From Rikenella microfusus (GTDB taxonomy: Bacteria; Bacteroidota; Bacteroidia; Bacteroidales; Tenuifilaceae): a stretch of 64,000 nucleotides of DNA. Position numbers and translations under genes: made by a program. Below the pieces are notes generated by a model. That model did no database searches. It was given only the letters and a program-made list of their open reading frames with translations, and was not told the origin of the DNA. This document shows positions 62,731-64,000 of this stretch, in pieces (position 1 is the first letter of the stretch; each line of letters starts with the position of its first letter). The stretch is taken from assembly GCA_020722565.1 (NCBI GenBank), contig DYKO01000012.1, forward strand, positions 28,739 through 92,738, read 5' to 3'.

Positions 62731-63535
62731 AAACATTGATATTTTCCAGGTTCCACTTCTTAATTTTATCAATCTCTGAGTAATTGGTCAAGTCAACCTG
62801 AACAGGGACCACCGATATGTAACCGTTATTAAGCCAATACTCATCTGTATCGGTGGCATCGGGTTCTTCGTTATGAAAGTATCCTGTAAGCCAGTAGTAG
62901 TCGACGCCACGGGGGTCGGTTCGTTTTTCAAACTCTTCGCGCCATGTTCCCTTATTCTGTCGGGTAACCCGAATCCCCTTAATTGATTTCATAGGCAGAA
63001 CCGGAATATTTACATTCAAACAGCATCCCCTACTAATACCATTGTCTAATACCTGCTTCAATATTATACGACCGTATTCAATTGACGCTTCAAAATCTGG
63101 GTTTTCGTCATAATCGAGGAGTGAAAAACCAATGGAAGGAATGTTGTAAAGACAACCCTCAATTGCGGCTGCCATTGTCCCGCTGTAAATTATGCTAATT
63201 GAAGAGTTAGAACCATGATTTATCCCCGAAACCAACAAATCGGGTAAACGATTGGTAAATAGCTGACTCATGGCCAGTTTCACACAATCGACAGGAGTAC
63301 CATTAATGGTATAAAATTTAACCCCCTCGCTATGTTTGCGCTGCTTTAACCTTAAGGGAACCTTTATAGTAATGGCATGCGACATACCCGAGTACCCCTC
63401 CTCCGGCGCCACCACCACCACATTGCCAAAAGGTTTAACCATCTCCACCAGTGCCTCTATGCCGGCAGCTTTGTAACCATCGTCGTTTGTCACTAAAATT
63501 AAAGGTCGTTTCACTCCCCCTTTTTCTTCGAACAT
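62711..63535 (-). CDS. surE: 5'-nucleotidase SurE
   Basis: 274 aa; LILVTNDDGYKAAGIEALVEM, VVAPEEGYSGMSHAITI, DLLVSGINHGSNSSISIIYSGTMAAAIEG. Confidence 0.97.
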   Translation of the reverse strand: MFEEKGGVKRPLILVTNDDGYKAAGIEALVEMVKPFGNVVVVAPEEGYSGMSHAITIKVPLRLKQRKHSEGVKFYTINGTPVDCVKLAMSQLFTNRLPDLLVSGINHGSNSSISIIYSGTMAAAIEGCLYNIPSIGFSLLDYDENPDFEASIEYGRIILKQVLDNGISRGCCLNVNIPVLPMKSIKGIRVTRQNKGTWREEFEKRTDPRGVDYYWLTGYFHNEEPDATDTDEYWLNNGYISVVPVQVDLTNYSEIDKIKKWNLENINVYAEKNK

Positions 63536-63771
63536 GGCCTATCAGATTATGTGAATTTACAAAGATACATTTTTTTGTCAACCCCGACCACTCCGAACCC
63601 AGCTCCACTAATTTGATAACATGGAATTATGGTAAATACGTAATTATTCCGGTACACACATGCAAACCACAGCAAATACCGTGCTAATGCTACCCAAGAA
63701 AGCATATGGGGAGCTACCCCGAAGCCACTCTACTGATGGGTGATAGTAAGTTTATATGGGACCGATAACAC

Positions 63772-63851
63772 AACTTGTCCGGCAAAGACGGAACCTGTCC
63801 AGCGCACACGTAACTTGTCCGGCGAAGACGGAACCTGTCCGGCGAAGACGG
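63772..63851. repeat. Four tandem copies of a 20-nt GC-rich repeat
   Basis: AACTTGTCCGGCAAAGACGG / AACCTGTCCAGCGCACACGT / AACTTGTCCGGCGAAGACGG / AACCTGTCCGGCGAAGACGG. Confidence 0.95.
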
Positions 63852-63957
63852 ACGAAACCGATACATGAACCCTGACCTACAAACCAGGGCAACCAAAGCA
63901 CCTAATAAAGTATCGAAAAAAAACTTAAAAAAGATTAAAAATCCGTTTAGAGCCTGT

Positions 63958-64000
63958 TTAAATTTTCTTTAACATCATAGCAATAGAAGCAATTAATACA
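63958..64000 (-). mobile_element. Possible C-terminal end of a transposase truncated by the window edge
   Basis: Minus-strand frame entering from beyond the window reads VLIASIAMMLKKI*, like the hydrophobic C-terminus of DDE transposases in Bacteroidota; followed by AAACAGGCTC. Only 13 codons visible. Confidence 0.3.

Noticed and set aside
1-64000. CRISPR arrays, prophage, toxin-antitoxin or defence island
   Set aside because: No regularly spaced direct repeats with spacers, no phage structural/integrase genes and no recognisable defence genes were seen; the only tandem repeat (63772-63851) has no spacers.

Overview
This 64 kb window reads as an ordinary chromosomal segment of an AT-rich Bacteroidota/Bacteroidales-like genome. 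Supporting lineage markers are a T9SS sorting domain, GldF/GldG, TonB-dependent receptor remnants, TAnnTTTG-type promoters and the MqnA step of the futalosine route. Most of it is housekeeping: a 2-oxoacid:ferredoxin oxidoreductase cluster, a PerR/Fur-DPS-like-peroxiredoxin group, htpG, sucAB, an M16 peptidase, dipeptidyl peptidase III, two tRNA-Ser genes, an MsbA-like ABC exporter, purB, mqnA, nfeD, mltG, gldFG, dnaN, dnaQ-like, lpxB and surE. I found no convincing phage, CRISPR, defence island or clearly new multigene system. The places worth a second look are: (i) a cluster of gene decay at 28.7-31.3 kb (gamma-glutamyltransferase with an in-frame TAG, a truncated S8 peptidase remnant, and a TonB receptor with one frameshift and two stops); (ii) a perfect 14-bp inverted repeat inside the gene of a small HTH-like protein at 49.5 kb; (iii) a four-copy 20-nt GC-rich tandem repeat at 63.77-63.85 kb, next to a possible truncated transposase at the window edge; (iv) a degenerate receiver-domain protein with a C-terminal membrane anchor at 15.3-15.8 kb; (v) a Cache-HAMP-GAF-PAS sensor without an output domain. 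All functional calls come from reading the sequence; no database search was run.
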